DNA of 33,836 bases from Lachnospiraceae bacterium (lineage in GTDB: Bacteria; Bacillota; Clostridia; Lachnospirales; Lachnospiraceae). The first letter of the stretch is position 1. Each line of letters starts with the position of its first letter. The stretch spans positions 1 to 33,836 of the forward strand of contig JAUNAG010000010.1 of assembly GCA_030527685.1 (NCBI GenBank), given 5' to 3'. Below, piece by piece: positions 16,246-24,779 of the stretch. Under the pieces are notes generated by a model. The model did not search any database. It was not told where the DNA came from and worked only from the letters and a program-made list of their open reading frames with translations. Both the position numbers and the translations under genes were made by a program.

Positions 16246-17109
16246 ATGAAAAAGCAAAAAAATGAAAGCTACCTCTCCGATGTACTGGAAAAGCTGAAAA
16301 GACATAAGCTGGCCATGCTCGGCCTGGTGATTCTGCTTCTGGAAACCGTTCTGGTGATCGTGCTTCCGTATGTGCTGCATCTGGATCCCTATACTTCGGA
16401 TTATACGGCATTCTCTCAGGCACCGAGTCCGAAACACATCCTGGGAACGGATGCAATCGGAAGAGACACCTTTGCGCGCCTTGTATTCGGCGGCAGAACC
16501 TCCCTGCTGGTAGGTCTGCTTTCCACCCTGATCAGCTGCTCAATCGGTGTGCCGCTCGGACTTCTTGCAGGTTATTACAGAGGCAAGGCCGAAAACCTGA
16601 TCATGCGTGTGGCGGACGTCTTCATGTCATTCCCGTCGATCGTACTGATTCTGGTTCTGGTTTCCCTGATCGGTCCGTCCGTCTGGTCTGTTACGATCGT
16701 CATCGGTCTGCTGAACTGGACGCAGTTCGCCCGGTTGATTTATTCCAGTGTTTTATCTGTATCGGAGAAGGATTATGTAGAGTCGGCGCGCGCGATCGGC
16801 TCATCTGACAGAAAGATTATTCTTTCGTATATTCTGCCAAATGCATTTGCCCCCATTCTGATTGCTGTCACATTCCAGATGGCAGGTGCGATTCTTTCGG
16901 AATCATCACTCAGCTTCCTCGGAATGGGCGTACAGCCGCCGGCTGCAAGCTGGGGCAACATGCTTTATGACGCACAGTCCATCACGGTGCTCTCCAGACG
17001 CCCGTGGCTGTGGCTGCCTCCGGGAATTGCACTTCTTGTGACAGTTCTCAGTATCAATTTCCTTGGCGACGGTATCAGAGATGCTCTCGATCCGAAGGTC
17101 AAGGTATAA
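16246..17109 (+). CDS. Peptide ABC transporter permease, DppC/OppC family
   Basis: The 287-residue protein has six membrane helices. The N-terminal region after helix 1 carries PSPKHILGTDAIGRDTFARL, a hallmark of DppC/OppC proteins, and the coupling loop is YVESARAIGSSDRKIILSYI. ESSLSFLGMGVQPPAASWGN is the C-terminal family signature. It should pair with the preceding permease to form the channel. Its ribosome site is AAAGGAGAGG. About 100 bases separate it from the binding-protein gene, including an ATCCTG/CAGGAT hairpin at 17123-17151. Confidence 0.88.
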   Translation: MKKQKNESYLSDVLEKLKRHKLAMLGLVILLLETVLVIVLPYVLHLDPYTSDYTAFSQAPSPKHILGTDAIGRDTFARLVFGGRTSLLVGLLSTLISCSIGVPLGLLAGYYRGKAENLIMRVADVFMSFPSIVLILVLVSLIGPSVWSVTIVIGLLNWTQFARLIYSSVLSVSEKDYVESARAIGSSDRKIILSYILPNAFAPILIAVTFQMAGAILSESSLSFLGMGVQPPAASWGNMLYDAQSITVLSRRPWLWLPPGIALLVTVLSINFLGDGIRDALDPKVKV

Positions 17110-17211
17110 CATTATGTTGTGTATCCTGAGAGAAACGCCTGTGTGCAGGATGTGTATTGAACGCAGCAGACAGACGTACTCTCATAAAAGGTTATAAAGA
17201 GGAGGAACATC

Positions 17212-18810
17212 ATGAAAAAGACGAGCAGAGCTATTTCTCTTGCAACAGCTCTTCTGCTGGCAGTATCAGCTGCGCCTGTTTCTGCAGCTGAGTCCGTTGC
17301 AGAAACAGCAGAAGGAGAGAAGGTTGTTACCGCAGCTATTTCAACTGCATGGGACACCCTGATGCCGCTGAACACAACCAGCAACTACACAAGAATGGTT
17401 GTGGATCAGATCTATGACCGGCTGACACAGACAAAGGCAGACGGCACAATCGAAGGCAGACTTGCAACTTCCTGGGAAGGCAACGAGGATTCCACCGCTG
17501 TCACCTTCCATCTGGCAGAGAATGCAGTCTGGTCCGACGGTGAGCCGGTAACAGCTGATGACGTTGTATTCAGCTATCAGATGTATTCTGATCCGGCTGT
17601 AGATGCAAAGAGCCGTTATCATCTGGAGTACATCGCAGGTGTTGATGAGTCCGGTGCAGAGCTCTCCGAGGATTCTATTGAGGTTACAGCAGAGGATGAT
17701 TATACGGTTACATTTAACCTGAAGTCCTCTATGTATATTGACACTTTCCTGCAGGACAATGATACGGTTTATATCATTCCGAAGCATGTCTTTGAAGGAA
17801 AGACAGCAGAAGAGATCAACGCTCCGGATCTGTGGGCTAATCCGGTCGGCTCCGGCCCGTTCATCTATTCCAGCGATATCAACGGCGAGCGTATCGAGTT
17901 TGTTAAGAATGAGAACTATTTCCTCGGCGCTCCGAAGATTGACCGTCTGATTCTCCGTGTTACAGATTCTGCCAGCATGCTCGCAGGCCTGATCAACGGC
18001 GATATCGATGTTATCGGCTACGGCTCCATCCTGACAGATGACTGGGAACTTGCCAATGAGCAGGAGAACCTGGTTGTGGAATCTGTTCCGACAACTTCTT
18101 ACTCCACACTGATCTTCAACACACAGAAGGAATATCTGACAGAGAAGGTTCGCCAGGCTCTGAACATGAGCATCAACCGTCAGGTTCTTGTTGACGGTCT
18201 GCTTCTCGGACAGGGTGAAGTCATTGTCACTCCGTTCTCTTCAGCAAGTCCGTATTACAATGAAAATGTAGAAGTATGGTATGATCCGGAAACGGCAAAG
18301 ACTATGCTTCAGGAAGAAAACTTCCCGTTTGATCAGACTCTGAAGTTCTACATTGCTTCCGGCAACAGCATCACAGAGCGCTGCGCAGCTCTGATTGAGC
18401 AGGATTTCGCAGCTGTCGGCGTAAAGGTACAGATTGAGCAGGTTGACTTCTCTACTCTGATGAGCAACATGCAGGAAGGCAAGCATGACCTCGGCATCAT
18501 CGGTTCCGGCGGAACTCTGGATCCGAGCGAAAGCCGTGAGATGATCGCTCCGGGCAGCTCTGTCAACTTTGCACAGCTGCAGGATACAGTTCTTTCCGAT
18601 CTGATCGATGCAGGCAACGCAGAGCTTACATTCGAAGCACGCAAGCCGTATTTCGATGAGTATCAGGAAAAGATCAAGGAGATCTCTCCGATGGCTTACC
18701 TCTACACAAGAAACACCCTCAGCGCTTATAATAAGCGTGTGACCGGTCTTGATGTGGCAAGCTTCAACTGCCTGAACTGGTCCACATGGAACTGGGACGT
18801 TGAAGGCTGA
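17212..18810 (+). CDS. Peptide ABC transporter substrate-binding protein (SBP family 5), no lipobox
   Basis: The 532-residue protein is a family 5 extracellular binding protein: EGRLATSWEGNEDSTAVTFHL (two parts) followed by WSDGEPVTADDVVFSYQM near residue 105 is diagnostic, and the C-terminus LYTRNTLSAYNKRVTGL fits. The N-terminus has positively charged residues, a hydrophobic core and a likely signal peptidase I site after PVSA. There is no cysteine, so it lacks the lipobox expected for a binding protein of a Gram-positive cell. AGAGGAGG precedes the ATG. It captures the ligand for the two permeases and two ATPases encoded around it. Confidence 0.87.
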   Translation: MKKTSRAISLATALLLAVSAAPVSAAESVAETAEGEKVVTAAISTAWDTLMPLNTTSNYTRMVVDQIYDRLTQTKADGTIEGRLATSWEGNEDSTAVTFHLAENAVWSDGEPVTADDVVFSYQMYSDPAVDAKSRYHLEYIAGVDESGAELSEDSIEVTAEDDYTVTFNLKSSMYIDTFLQDNDTVYIIPKHVFEGKTAEEINAPDLWANPVGSGPFIYSSDINGERIEFVKNENYFLGAPKIDRLILRVTDSASMLAGLINGDIDVIGYGSILTDDWELANEQENLVVESVPTTSYSTLIFNTQKEYLTEKVRQALNMSINRQVLVDGLLLGQGEVIVTPFSSASPYYNENVEVWYDPETAKTMLQEENFPFDQTLKFYIASGNSITERCAALIEQDFAAVGVKVQIEQVDFSTLMSNMQEGKHDLGIIGSGGTLDPSESREMIAPGSSVNFAQLQDTVLSDLIDAGNAELTFEARKPYFDEYQEKIKEISPMAYLYTRNTLSAYNKRVTGLDVASFNCLNWSTWNWDVEG

Positions 18811-18984
18811 TCAATAAAGCAGCAGGTATGCAGTCTGCTTTCAACAGCAGAGTTATCTGAACAAAAGGCAGCAGATGCTGCCATGTAGATTCACGGAGTC
18901 CCGGGTGCGTAAGACGGCAGGTGCTTTGCCGTTTCGATGTGCCCGGGACTCCTTCAAAACGTATTAGATCATTTGAGGACTGGC
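18811..18984 (+). other. Structured intercistronic region with stacked hairpins
   Basis: Between the binding-protein and ATPase genes lie GGCAGC-AGAT-GCTGCC (18867-18882) and a two-level hairpin in which GGAGTCCCGGG (18895-18905) pairs with CCCGGGACTCC (18942-18952), enclosing ACGGCA/TGCCGT (18914-18932). No T-run follows, so these are not good terminators. They may protect or process the mRNA so that the binding protein is made in excess. Confidence 0.55.
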
Positions 18985-19950
18985 ATGGATTCATTGCTCA
19001 ATGTAGACGGACTGAAGGTTCGGTTTGCAACAAAAAAAGGAATGGTGGATGCTGTTGACGGCATCAGCTTCAGTATTGCACCGGGAGAGATTCTGGGTAT
19101 TGTCGGAGAATCCGGCTGCGGAAAGAGTGTGACAAGTCTTTCAGTCCTGCAGCTGCTGGCAAAGAATGCCGAAATTGCAGAAGGCAGTATTCGCCTGAAC
19201 GGAAGAGAACTGCTCGGACTTCCGGAGTCTGAGCTCTGCAAAATCCGCGGAAATGAGATCTCCATGATTTTTCAGGATCCGATGGCAGCGCTGAATCCGA
19301 CGATGACAATCGGAAAGCAGCTTGTCGAGCCGCTTATGCTGCATCGCGGTCTGGACCGCAGGACAGCGCAGCAGGAGGGAATTCAGATTCTGAAGCAGGT
19401 GGGAATCTCTGCGCCGGAAAAGCGCATGAAGGAGTATCCGCATCAGCTCTCCGGCGGTATGCGGCAGCGAATCATGATTGCCATGGCTTTAAGCTGCAGA
19501 CCGAAGCTCCTCATTGCAGATGAACCGACAACTGCTCTGGACGTGACGATTCAGGCGCAGATTCTGGAACTTATGCTGCAGCTGCGTGAGGAGACGAAGA
19601 CGGCCATCATGTTTATCACACATGATATGGGCGTTGTTGCCGAGATGGCAGACCGTGTACTTGTTCTGTATGCAGGAAAGGCAATGGAATACGGCCCCGT
19701 GGAAGAGATCTTCGAGAGACCGAAGCATCCGTATACGAAGGGCCTGCTGGATTCTATTCCGCCGCTTGACCGTGATCTTCAGACACTGAAGACGATCGAA
19801 GGAACGGTTCCGCCGGCAGGAGATATGCCGCAGGGCTGCCGCTTTGCTCCGCGCTGCCGGTATGCGACAGAGCGCTGCAGGAAGGAACAGCCGGCGATGT
19901 ACAATTCCGGGAATTCACTTGTCAGCTGTTTTCTGGCTGAAGAGCAATAA
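18985..19950 (+). CDS. Peptide ABC transporter ATP-binding protein, DppD/OppD family
   Basis: The 321-residue ATPase has Walker [12 protein letters not shown] near residue 38, the ABC signature LSGGMRQRIMIAMAL near 155, Walker B LLIADEPTTALD, and the H-loop FITHDMG. The C-terminal oligopeptide domain ends in CRFAPRCRYATERC, which in some relatives binds an iron-sulfur cluster. I start it at ATG 18985, preceded by GAGG six bases away; an ATG at 18937 lies inside a hairpin and adds residues absent from the family. It acts as a heterodimer with the next gene product. Confidence 0.9.
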   Translation: MDSLLNVDGLKVRFATKKGMVDAVDGISFSIAPGEILGIVGESGCGKSVTSLSVLQLLAKNAEIAEGSIRLNGRELLGLPESELCKIRGNEISMIFQDPMAALNPTMTIGKQLVEPLMLHRGLDRRTAQQEGIQILKQVGISAPEKRMKEYPHQLSGGMRQRIMIAMALSCRPKLLIADEPTTALDVTIQAQILELMLQLREETKTAIMFITHDMGVVAEMADRVLVLYAGKAMEYGPVEEIFERPKHPYTKGLLDSIPPLDRDLQTLKTIEGTVPPAGDMPQGCRFAPRCRYATERCRKEQPAMYNSGNSLVSCFLAEEQ

Positions 19951-20007
19951 GCAGATCCGTATCCGGTAAAAATGATGCCGGTATACTGCGTACAGTGAGG
20001 AGAATCT

Positions 20008-20982
20008 ATGCATCCGAATCAGGAAACAATTGTCGAGACGAAGCATCTGTCGAAAACGTTTCGATCAAAAAAGTCATTATTTCAGCTTCATCCGGCAGAG
20101 GTGAAGGCTGTCAATGATATCAGCATCTCCATCTACAAGGGAGAGACGCTGGGACTGGTCGGTGAGTCCGGCTGCGGCAAGTCCACTCTCGGAAGAGTGA
20201 TTCTGAATCTGATTCCGAAGACTGCAGGAGAAGTTTATTTTGAGGGAGAGGAGATTTCTTCTCTGTCAAAAAAAGAAATGTGGGAAAAGCGCCGGAAGAT
20301 GCAGATTATCTTCCAGGACCCCTACAGCTCATTAAATCCCCGTATGACGGTCTCGGATCTTGTACAGGCACCTCTGGATGTCTACGGGATCGGAGACGCG
20401 CAGGAGCGAAGAGAACGCGTCATTCAGACGCTGGAGGATGTCGGTATCGACAGTCGCTATCTGTATCGCTTTCCGCATGAGTTCTCAGGCGGACAGAGAC
20501 AGAGAATCGGTATTGCAAGATCGCTGATCCTGGATCCCTCTTTTGTTGTCTGCGATGAAGCCGTGTCTGCCTTGGACGTATCGGTACAGGCACAGGTACT
20601 GAATCTGATGCGGAGACTGCAGGAAGAAAGAGAACTGTCCTACCTCTTCATCTCCCATAATCTGAGTGTTGTGCGTCATGTCAGTGACAGGGTTGCCGTC
20701 ATGTATCTCGGCGGAATTGTCGAACTTGCGGATAAGAAAGAGCTTTTTGAGAATCCGCAGCATCCGTATACACAGGCCCTGCTGTCTGCGATTCCGTCTG
20801 CGAAGGTCGGAAGGAAGAGAAACAGAATTCTGCTCACCGGAGACGTGCCGAACGCTTATGAGCCGCCTGCCGGCTGCAGATTCCATACCAGATGCCCTTA
20901 TGCCACAGAGAGATGCAGGACAGAAGAACCGGTGATGAGGGAGATCGCGCAGGGACACAGCGCTGCCTGCCATCTGCTGTGA
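20008..20982 (+). CDS. Peptide ABC transporter ATP-binding protein, DppF/OppF family
   Basis: The 324-residue ATPase has Walker [14 protein letters not shown]-loop [14 protein letters not shown], signature [15 protein letters not shown] and Walker [12 protein letters not shown], where Ala replaces the usual Pro after the catalytic Glu. The C-terminal [14 protein letters not shown] motif is again present. GAGGAG lies five bases before the ATG. It is the last gene of the transporter operon; no good T-tailed terminator follows, so some readthrough to the flavodoxin gene is possible. Confidence 0.9.
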   Translation: MHPNQETIVETKHLSKTFRSKKSLFQLHPAEVKAVNDISISIYKGETLGLVGESGCGKSTLGRVILNLIPKTAGEVYFEGEEISSLSKKEMWEKRRKMQIIFQDPYSSLNPRMTVSDLVQAPLDVYGIGDAQERRERVIQTLEDVGIDSRYLYRFPHEFSGGQRQRIGIARSLILDPSFVVCDEAVSALDVSVQAQVLNLMRRLQEERELSYLFISHNLSVVRHVSDRVAVMYLGGIVELADKKELFENPQHPYTQALLSAIPSAKVGRKRNRILLTGDVPNAYEPPAGCRFHTRCPYATERCRTEEPVMREIAQGHSAACHLL

Positions 20983-21066
20983 AAGGAAAACAGCAAAAGA
21001 GAGGCTGCCGGACAGAAGCAGCGGCGGCTCGATATGTATATAAGGCTGTGAGAACAAAATTGGGTC

Positions 21067-21095
21067 TTGACCACAGGAGTTAAAGACGTTAAACT
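21067..21095 (+). promoter_or_regulatory. Flavodoxin promoter with paired TTAAA repeats
   Basis: TTGACC (21067-21072), 17 bases and TAAACT (21090-21095). TTAAA occurs at 21080-21084 and 21089-21093, nine bases apart, on the same face relative to the promoter as in the DUF2325 gene promoter at 22271. Confidence 0.55.
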
Positions 21096-21096
21096 C

Positions 21097-21133
21097 AGTA
21101 ATGCGAGGTGATAAAAACAAACCTCGCATTACT
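21097..21133. repeat. Perfect inverted repeat at the flavodoxin promoter
   Basis: AGTAATGCGAGGT and ACCTCGCATTACT form a perfect 13-base inverted repeat with an 11-base centre. It starts right after the -10 and has no T-run. It could be an operator, or a hairpin ending readthrough from the transporter operon. Confidence 0.6.
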
Positions 21134-21157
21134 TAAAACTCATAGTTAGACAAGACT

Positions 21158-21177
21158 AATTATGATAATTGAGATCA
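21158..21177. promoter_or_regulatory. Fur-box-like site in the flavodoxin leader
   Basis: AATTATGATAATT is a perfect 6-1-6 palindrome, and overlapping it TGATAATTGAGATCA matches 11 of 14 half-site bases of the 7-1-7 Fur consensus. Its position downstream of the predicted start is compatible with iron-dependent repression of a flavodoxin. Confidence 0.35.
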
Positions 21178-21216
21178 AACCCAAAAAAGACAAGATAACA
21201 GGAGGATAAGAAGAGT

Positions 21217-21627
21217 ATGGCTAAGGCAGCAGTTGTATTTTGGAGTGCAACAGGCAATACGGAGGCAATGGCAGCAGCAGTGGCAGATGGCGCAAAGGTG
21301 GACCTCCTGCAGACAGCTGCATTTTCCGCTTCGGATCTTGCAAAATATGATGCAGTCGCTTTCGGCTGCCCGGCAATGGGTGCCGAAGAGCTTGAAGAGG
21401 ATGAGGTGGAACCGCTGTTTGCCGCTATGGAAGGAGATCTTGGTGGAAAGAAGATCGCACTTTTCGGATCTTACGGCTGGGGTGACGGCGAGTGGATGCG
21501 CACATGGGAAGAGCGTGTAAAGAACGCAGGAGCTGTTCTGACACATGATTCCGTAATCTGCTGTGAGGCACCGGATGAGGACGCAGTTGAGGCCTGCAAG
21601 GCACTCGGAGCTTCTCTGAACCAGTAA
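21217..21627 (+). CDS. Flavodoxin
   Basis: The 136-residue protein has the short-chain flavodoxin fold. The FMN phosphate loop is WSATGNTEAMA near residue 9, and the isoalloxazine-contacting loops are GCPAMGAEELEEDEV and FGSYGWGDGEWM. It is acidic, as expected for a small electron carrier that replaces ferredoxin when iron is scarce. The ribosome site AGGAGG lies eleven bases before the ATG, a little far. It precedes a DUF3793 gene by 27 bases and they form one unit, with a promoter that shares elements with the DUF2325 gene. Confidence 0.93.
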   Translation: MAKAAVVFWSATGNTEAMAAAVADGAKVDLLQTAAFSASDLAKYDAVAFGCPAMGAEELEEDEVEPLFAAMEGDLGGKKIALFGSYGWGDGEWMRTWEERVKNAGAVLTHDSVICCEAPDEDAVEACKALGASLNQ

Positions 21628-21654
21628 CAATAAAACGGACAGGAGTGTAAACCT

Positions 21655-22218
21655 ATGTCAGATCTGGATTTAATAGAGCACTGCTCGCCGACGCTTGCGA
21701 ATATCAAGCCCGGCAATATTGTCAGCTGCAGCTACAGCTCAAAAGAAGAAGTGCGTCAGAAGCTGCGTGTCTGGAATCGTGCGCTCTCGGGAAAAGGAGT
21801 TCGTATCATTCCGCTGAAATATATGAAAAACCGGGTGCTGCTCTATCTCTATCGTCCGGACTGGGTGGAACGCGATCTGAACGGAGAGAAGGCGAGGGAT
21901 CTGCTTCGCAACTGCGGATACACGGAAGAGAGCGAGGCAGGCTGTGTCACACATCTGATCGCCCGCCTTCGGGAATGCGAGACATTTCCTCACGAGATCG
22001 GCCTCTTCCTGGGATATCCGATCGAGGATGTGACAGGGTTTATACTTCACAAAGGACGTGATTTCAAATATTCCGGACTCTGGAAAGTCTATGGAAATGT
22101 TGAGAAATCAAAGGAACAGTTCCGGAGATATGATCGCTGCCGCCGCGCATATTACCGGCAGGCGGCAAACGGAATCTCAATTGAGACGCTGACGGTGCGT
22201 GCTGAAGGACGTGCGTGA
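21655..22218 (+). CDS. DUF3793 family protein
   Basis: The 187-residue cytoplasmic protein matches DUF3793, a family of unknown function often found beside flavodoxin in gut Bacillota. Recognisable parts are the N-terminal HCSPTLANIKPGNIVSC, the central RVLLYLYRPDWVERDL, and the C-terminal HEIGLFLGYPIEDVTGFI and YGNVEKSKEQFRRYDRCR. The HxIGxFLGYPxxDVxGF and the basic, cysteine-bearing tail are the most conserved looking. It follows flavodoxin in one operon, so a role in iron-limited or redox metabolism is inferred. A small AAGACAG/CTGTCTT hairpin without T-run sits at 22221-22240. Confidence 0.8.
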   Translation: MSDLDLIEHCSPTLANIKPGNIVSCSYSSKEEVRQKLRVWNRALSGKGVRIIPLKYMKNRVLLYLYRPDWVERDLNGEKARDLLRNCGYTEESEAGCVTHLIARLRECETFPHEIGLFLGYPIEDVTGFILHKGRDFKYSGLWKVYGNVEKSKEQFRRYDRCRRAYYRQAANGISIETLTVRAEGRA

Positions 22219-22270
22219 GAAAGACAGTGTCACCTGTCTTATGACGGTTCAATACGCTTAACAAAAGTTC

Positions 22271-22308
22271 TTGACACTATTGGTTAAATATATTAAACTT
22301 TGCTTAAA
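22271..22308 (+). promoter_or_regulatory. DUF2325 gene promoter with TTAAA repeats
   Basis: TTGACA (22271-22276), 17 bases and TAAACT (22294-22299). TTAAA occurs at 22284-22288 and 22293-22297, nine bases apart, and again at 22304-22308. The near-palindrome GTTAAATATATTAAAC (seven of eight pairs) overlaps the -10 and could be the operator. Confidence 0.6.
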
Positions 22309-22372
22309 GAAAGCAATCGTCCGGTTGGAAGGGGTTACTGCTTTTCGTTAATCCGGCAGAAAGAGGTACTGC

Positions 22373-22651
22373 ATGAGTATTGTTATTATCGGTGGAAATG
22401 AGTGTATGGAGCGCGAATATAAGAACCTGTGCAAAAAGCACGGCTGCCACGCAAAGGTGTTCTGCCGCTACAACAACTGCATGAAGGACCGCATCGGCAA
22501 GCCGGATCTGATGGTTCTCTTCACACACACAGTGTCACATAAGATGGTTAAAAACGCGCTCTCGGATCTTCATGCCGGAACGTCTGTTGTCCGCTCTCAT
22601 TCAAGCTCACTGGCATCTCTGAAGCAGATCCTTGCGGAAAATGTAGGCTGA
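22373..22651 (+). CDS. DUF2325 domain protein
   Basis: The 92-residue protein is a single DUF2325 domain: an N-terminal strand-loop IVIIGGNECME, a cysteine-rich middle (YKNLCKKHGCHAKVFCRYNNC), FTHTVSHKMVKNA, and a C-terminal SLASLKQIL helix. Families with this domain have a Rossmann-like fold and often sit near metal or stress genes. The four clustered cysteines could bind a metal. AGAGGT precedes the ATG. Promoter elements shared with the flavodoxin gene suggest common control. The function is unknown. Confidence 0.8.
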   Translation: MSIVIIGGNECMEREYKNLCKKHGCHAKVFCRYNNCMKDRIGKPDLMVLFTHTVSHKMVKNALSDLHAGTSVVRSHSSSLASLKQILAENVG

Positions 22652-22701
22652 TTCGATTCAGGAAGCGGATCATAATTCACGGAACTTTCACTGGAAAAAA
22701 C

Positions 22702-22759
22702 AGGATCTCCATCATATACTGAATGCGAAGCGCTGAAGTATAAGACGGAGATCTTTTTT
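22702..22759 (+). terminator. Intrinsic terminator after the DUF2325 gene
   Basis: AGGATCTCC (22702-22710) pairs with GGAGATCTT (22747-22755), and inside it TATACT (22715-22720) pairs with AGTATA (22737-22742) and GCG with CGC. A T-run follows at 22754-22759. It is a long, two-level terminator. Confidence 0.8.
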
Positions 22760-22801
22760 ATCTGCATCAAGAATGAAAAAACGGAATCTGTGGAGGCAGC
22801 T

Positions 22802-23263
22802 TTGAGCAGAATCAGAAATAAGATGACAGCAGAGGAGCAGGCACGTTTTGATGAACTGGCCGCACCGATCCTTTCTCATAAAGAATATCAGACACTGAAA
22901 AGCTTTATTCAGCATGGAACAGTTACAACCTATGATCATTGTGTCCGCGTTGCAGAACACGCATTTTACCTGAACAGAAAACTGCATCTTCATGCAGATG
23001 AAAAAGAACTTGTAACGGCATGTCTGCTGCATGACTTTTATCTCTACGACTGGCATACGCATCATGATCGTCTTCATGGCTATCATCATCCGGCTATTGC
23101 CGCAGGACAGGCGGAAAGAGCATTCCGGATCAATGCGAACGAATCGGATGCGATCAGGACACATATGTGGCCGCTTACCCTGCTTCATATGCCGTCAGGC
23201 AAAGTCGCCTGGCTGCTGACCGGTGCAGATAAATACTGTTCGCTTGCGGAAACGATTCGCTGA
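22802..23263 (+). CDS. HD-domain protein
   Basis: This protein of about 153 residues has the HD metal-dependent phosphohydrolase pattern: an upstream His in TTYDHCVRVAEHAF, the HD pair in LVTACLLHDFYLYDW, and further His in HHDRLHGYHHPAIAA. I prefer the TTG at 22802, because GGAGG (22792-22796) lies five bases upstream; the GTG at 22790 overlaps that ribosome site. The substrate is unknown; small HD proteins often hydrolyse nucleotides. It sits alone between two terminators with no clear promoter other than readthrough. Confidence 0.78.
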   Translation: MSRIRNKMTAEEQARFDELAAPILSHKEYQTLKSFIQHGTVTTYDHCVRVAEHAFYLNRKLHLHADEKELVTACLLHDFYLYDWHTHHDRLHGYHHPAIAAGQAERAFRINANESDAIRTHMWPLTLLHMPSGKVAWLLTGADKYCSLAETIR

Positions 23264-23301
23264 GAAAAAAATTTGTTGATAAAGAAAATGAATATAACCC
23301 T

Positions 23302-23370
23302 AAAAATGCCGATGGCAGCTGACGCGTCATATCCGGGCAGGATATGGATCAGGAGCCATCGGCATTTTTT
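23302..23370. terminator. Bidirectional terminator with a nested hairpin
   Basis: AAAAATGCCGATGGC (23302-23316) pairs with GCCATCGGCATTTTT (23355-23369) over 15 base pairs. The 38-base loop contains a second hairpin, CATATCC-GGGCA-GGATATG (23328-23346). T-runs exist in both directions, so it serves the converging HD and MATE genes. Confidence 0.88.
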
Positions 23371-23431
23371 ATATTATAGGAAATCCCAATGGATTCCCTG
23401 TGATAAAGAAACGCTCCGCTTAATTTCGGAT

Positions 23432-24745
23432 TCACATGTACCGGCGGTACAGAATCAGTGCAAGGCCTGCAGTCAGCAGATCAGACACTGCCTGTGAAGC
23501 CAGGATACCGTAGTAGCCGAACACGTGAGACGCAATGACGAGTACCAGAGCGAAGATAACACCCTGACGGCTGACAGAGAGCAGGAAAGCACCGAGAGCC
23601 TTGCCGGCTGCCTGAAATGCACAGGTCGTAATCAGTACAACAGACATAAATGCCATACCGGCCTGCTGAAGACGGAGCATCGGAACACCCAGTCGGACAA
23701 TATCGGTATCATTCATGAAGACGCCGAGAATCGGTTTTGCCGCAACAGAGAGTACGGCAGTGAAAACCAGTGCCAGAATGATCTCAAAGCGATAGCCGAA
23801 GCCCAATACGGCCTTCAGACGTTTGCGGTCGCCCGATCCGTAATTGTAACCGATCAGAGGCTGCGCTCCGTACGCAAAGCCCACAAGGATGAGCATTGCA
23901 ATCATGCTGACCTTCATAACGATGCCCATTGCAGCGATATGATTGGTGCCGTAAGGAAGCAGTGTGCGGTTTGTCAGGGCAACACAGATGCTCTGCATCA
24001 GGTTTGTGATCGAAGCAGGAAGGCCGATGGCAAGGATTTCACTGATCTTCTGACGTGAAACACGGACATCAGAGATACTTGAAGAGAGACGTTTACTCTT
24101 TTTCAGAAGCACCCGGATAAAGAACAGATCGGAGCAGATATAGCCGATCACAGTTGCAATGGCTGCACCGGCAGCACCCATCTGAAGTCCAAAGATGAAT
24201 ACCGGATCCAGAATCATATTGATGACGGCGCCGAGCACTGTTCCGAACATGGATTCCTTTGCGAGTCCTTCTGTTCTCAGAATATTGGAAGGGGTAAAGG
24301 TCAGAATAATCGCAGGTGCTCCTAACAGCAGGAAGGAGTAGTACTGTTTTGCGTGAGGCAGTGTGGTGCTGTCAGCACCGAGCAGATTTAAAACCGGTGT
24401 GCGGAATGCAAAGAGCAGAGCCGCAATGACAAGTCCTTCTGCAATGGCACCGTAGAAACAGAAAGCGGAGAGTTTTTTTCCGTCGTCGTATTTCTGCATT
24501 CCGAACTGACGGCTGATGACACTGCTGCCTCCGAGACCGAGAATATCACCCACAGCGATCATCAGGGTGAAGATCGGAGAACATAAGGCAACACCGGCTA
24601 CCAGAGCGGCATTATTGGTGTGCGCGATGAAGAAGGTGTCCACCATATTATAGATGAGGGTGACGACCATGCTCAGTACAACGGGAACAGCCAGCTTCAT
24701 GTAAGCCTTGCGTACAGGCATGGATGTAAAAAGATCATTATTCAA
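23432..24745 (-). CDS. MATE family efflux transporter
   Basis: This protein of about 437 residues and twelve helices has two MatE halves. Family features include KLAVPVVLSMVVTLIYNMVD (first helix) with TFFIAH, VGDILGLGGSSVISRQFG, and the second-half IGYNYGSGDRKRL. I start it at TTG 24745 because GGAGG lies eight bases upstream; earlier in-frame ATGs have no ribosome site. It likely exports cationic drugs or metabolites driven by Na+ or H+. It is a single-gene unit, with an inverted repeat in its promoter. Confidence 0.88.
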   Translation of the reverse strand: MNNDLFTSMPVRKAYMKLAVPVVLSMVVTLIYNMVDTFFIAHTNNAALVAGVALCSPIFTLMIAVGDILGLGGSSVISRQFGMQKYDDGKKLSAFCFYGAIAEGLVIAALLFAFRTPVLNLLGADSTTLPHAKQYYSFLLLGAPAIILTFTPSNILRTEGLAKESMFGTVLGAVINMILDPVFIFGLQMGAAGAAIATVIGYICSDLFFIRVLLKKSKRLSSSISDVRVSRQKISEILAIGLPASITNLMQSICVALTNRTLLPYGTNHIAAMGIVMKVSMIAMLILVGFAYGAQPLIGYNYGSGDRKRLKAVLGFGYRFEIILALVFTAVLSVAAKPILGVFMNDTDIVRLGVPMLRLQQAGMAFMSVVLITTCAFQAAGKALGAFLLSVSRQGVIFALVLVIASHVFGYYGILASQAVSDLLTAGLALILYRRYM

Positions 24746-24779
24746 TTTTTTAACCTCCGTAAAAACAAATGCGAGGAAC

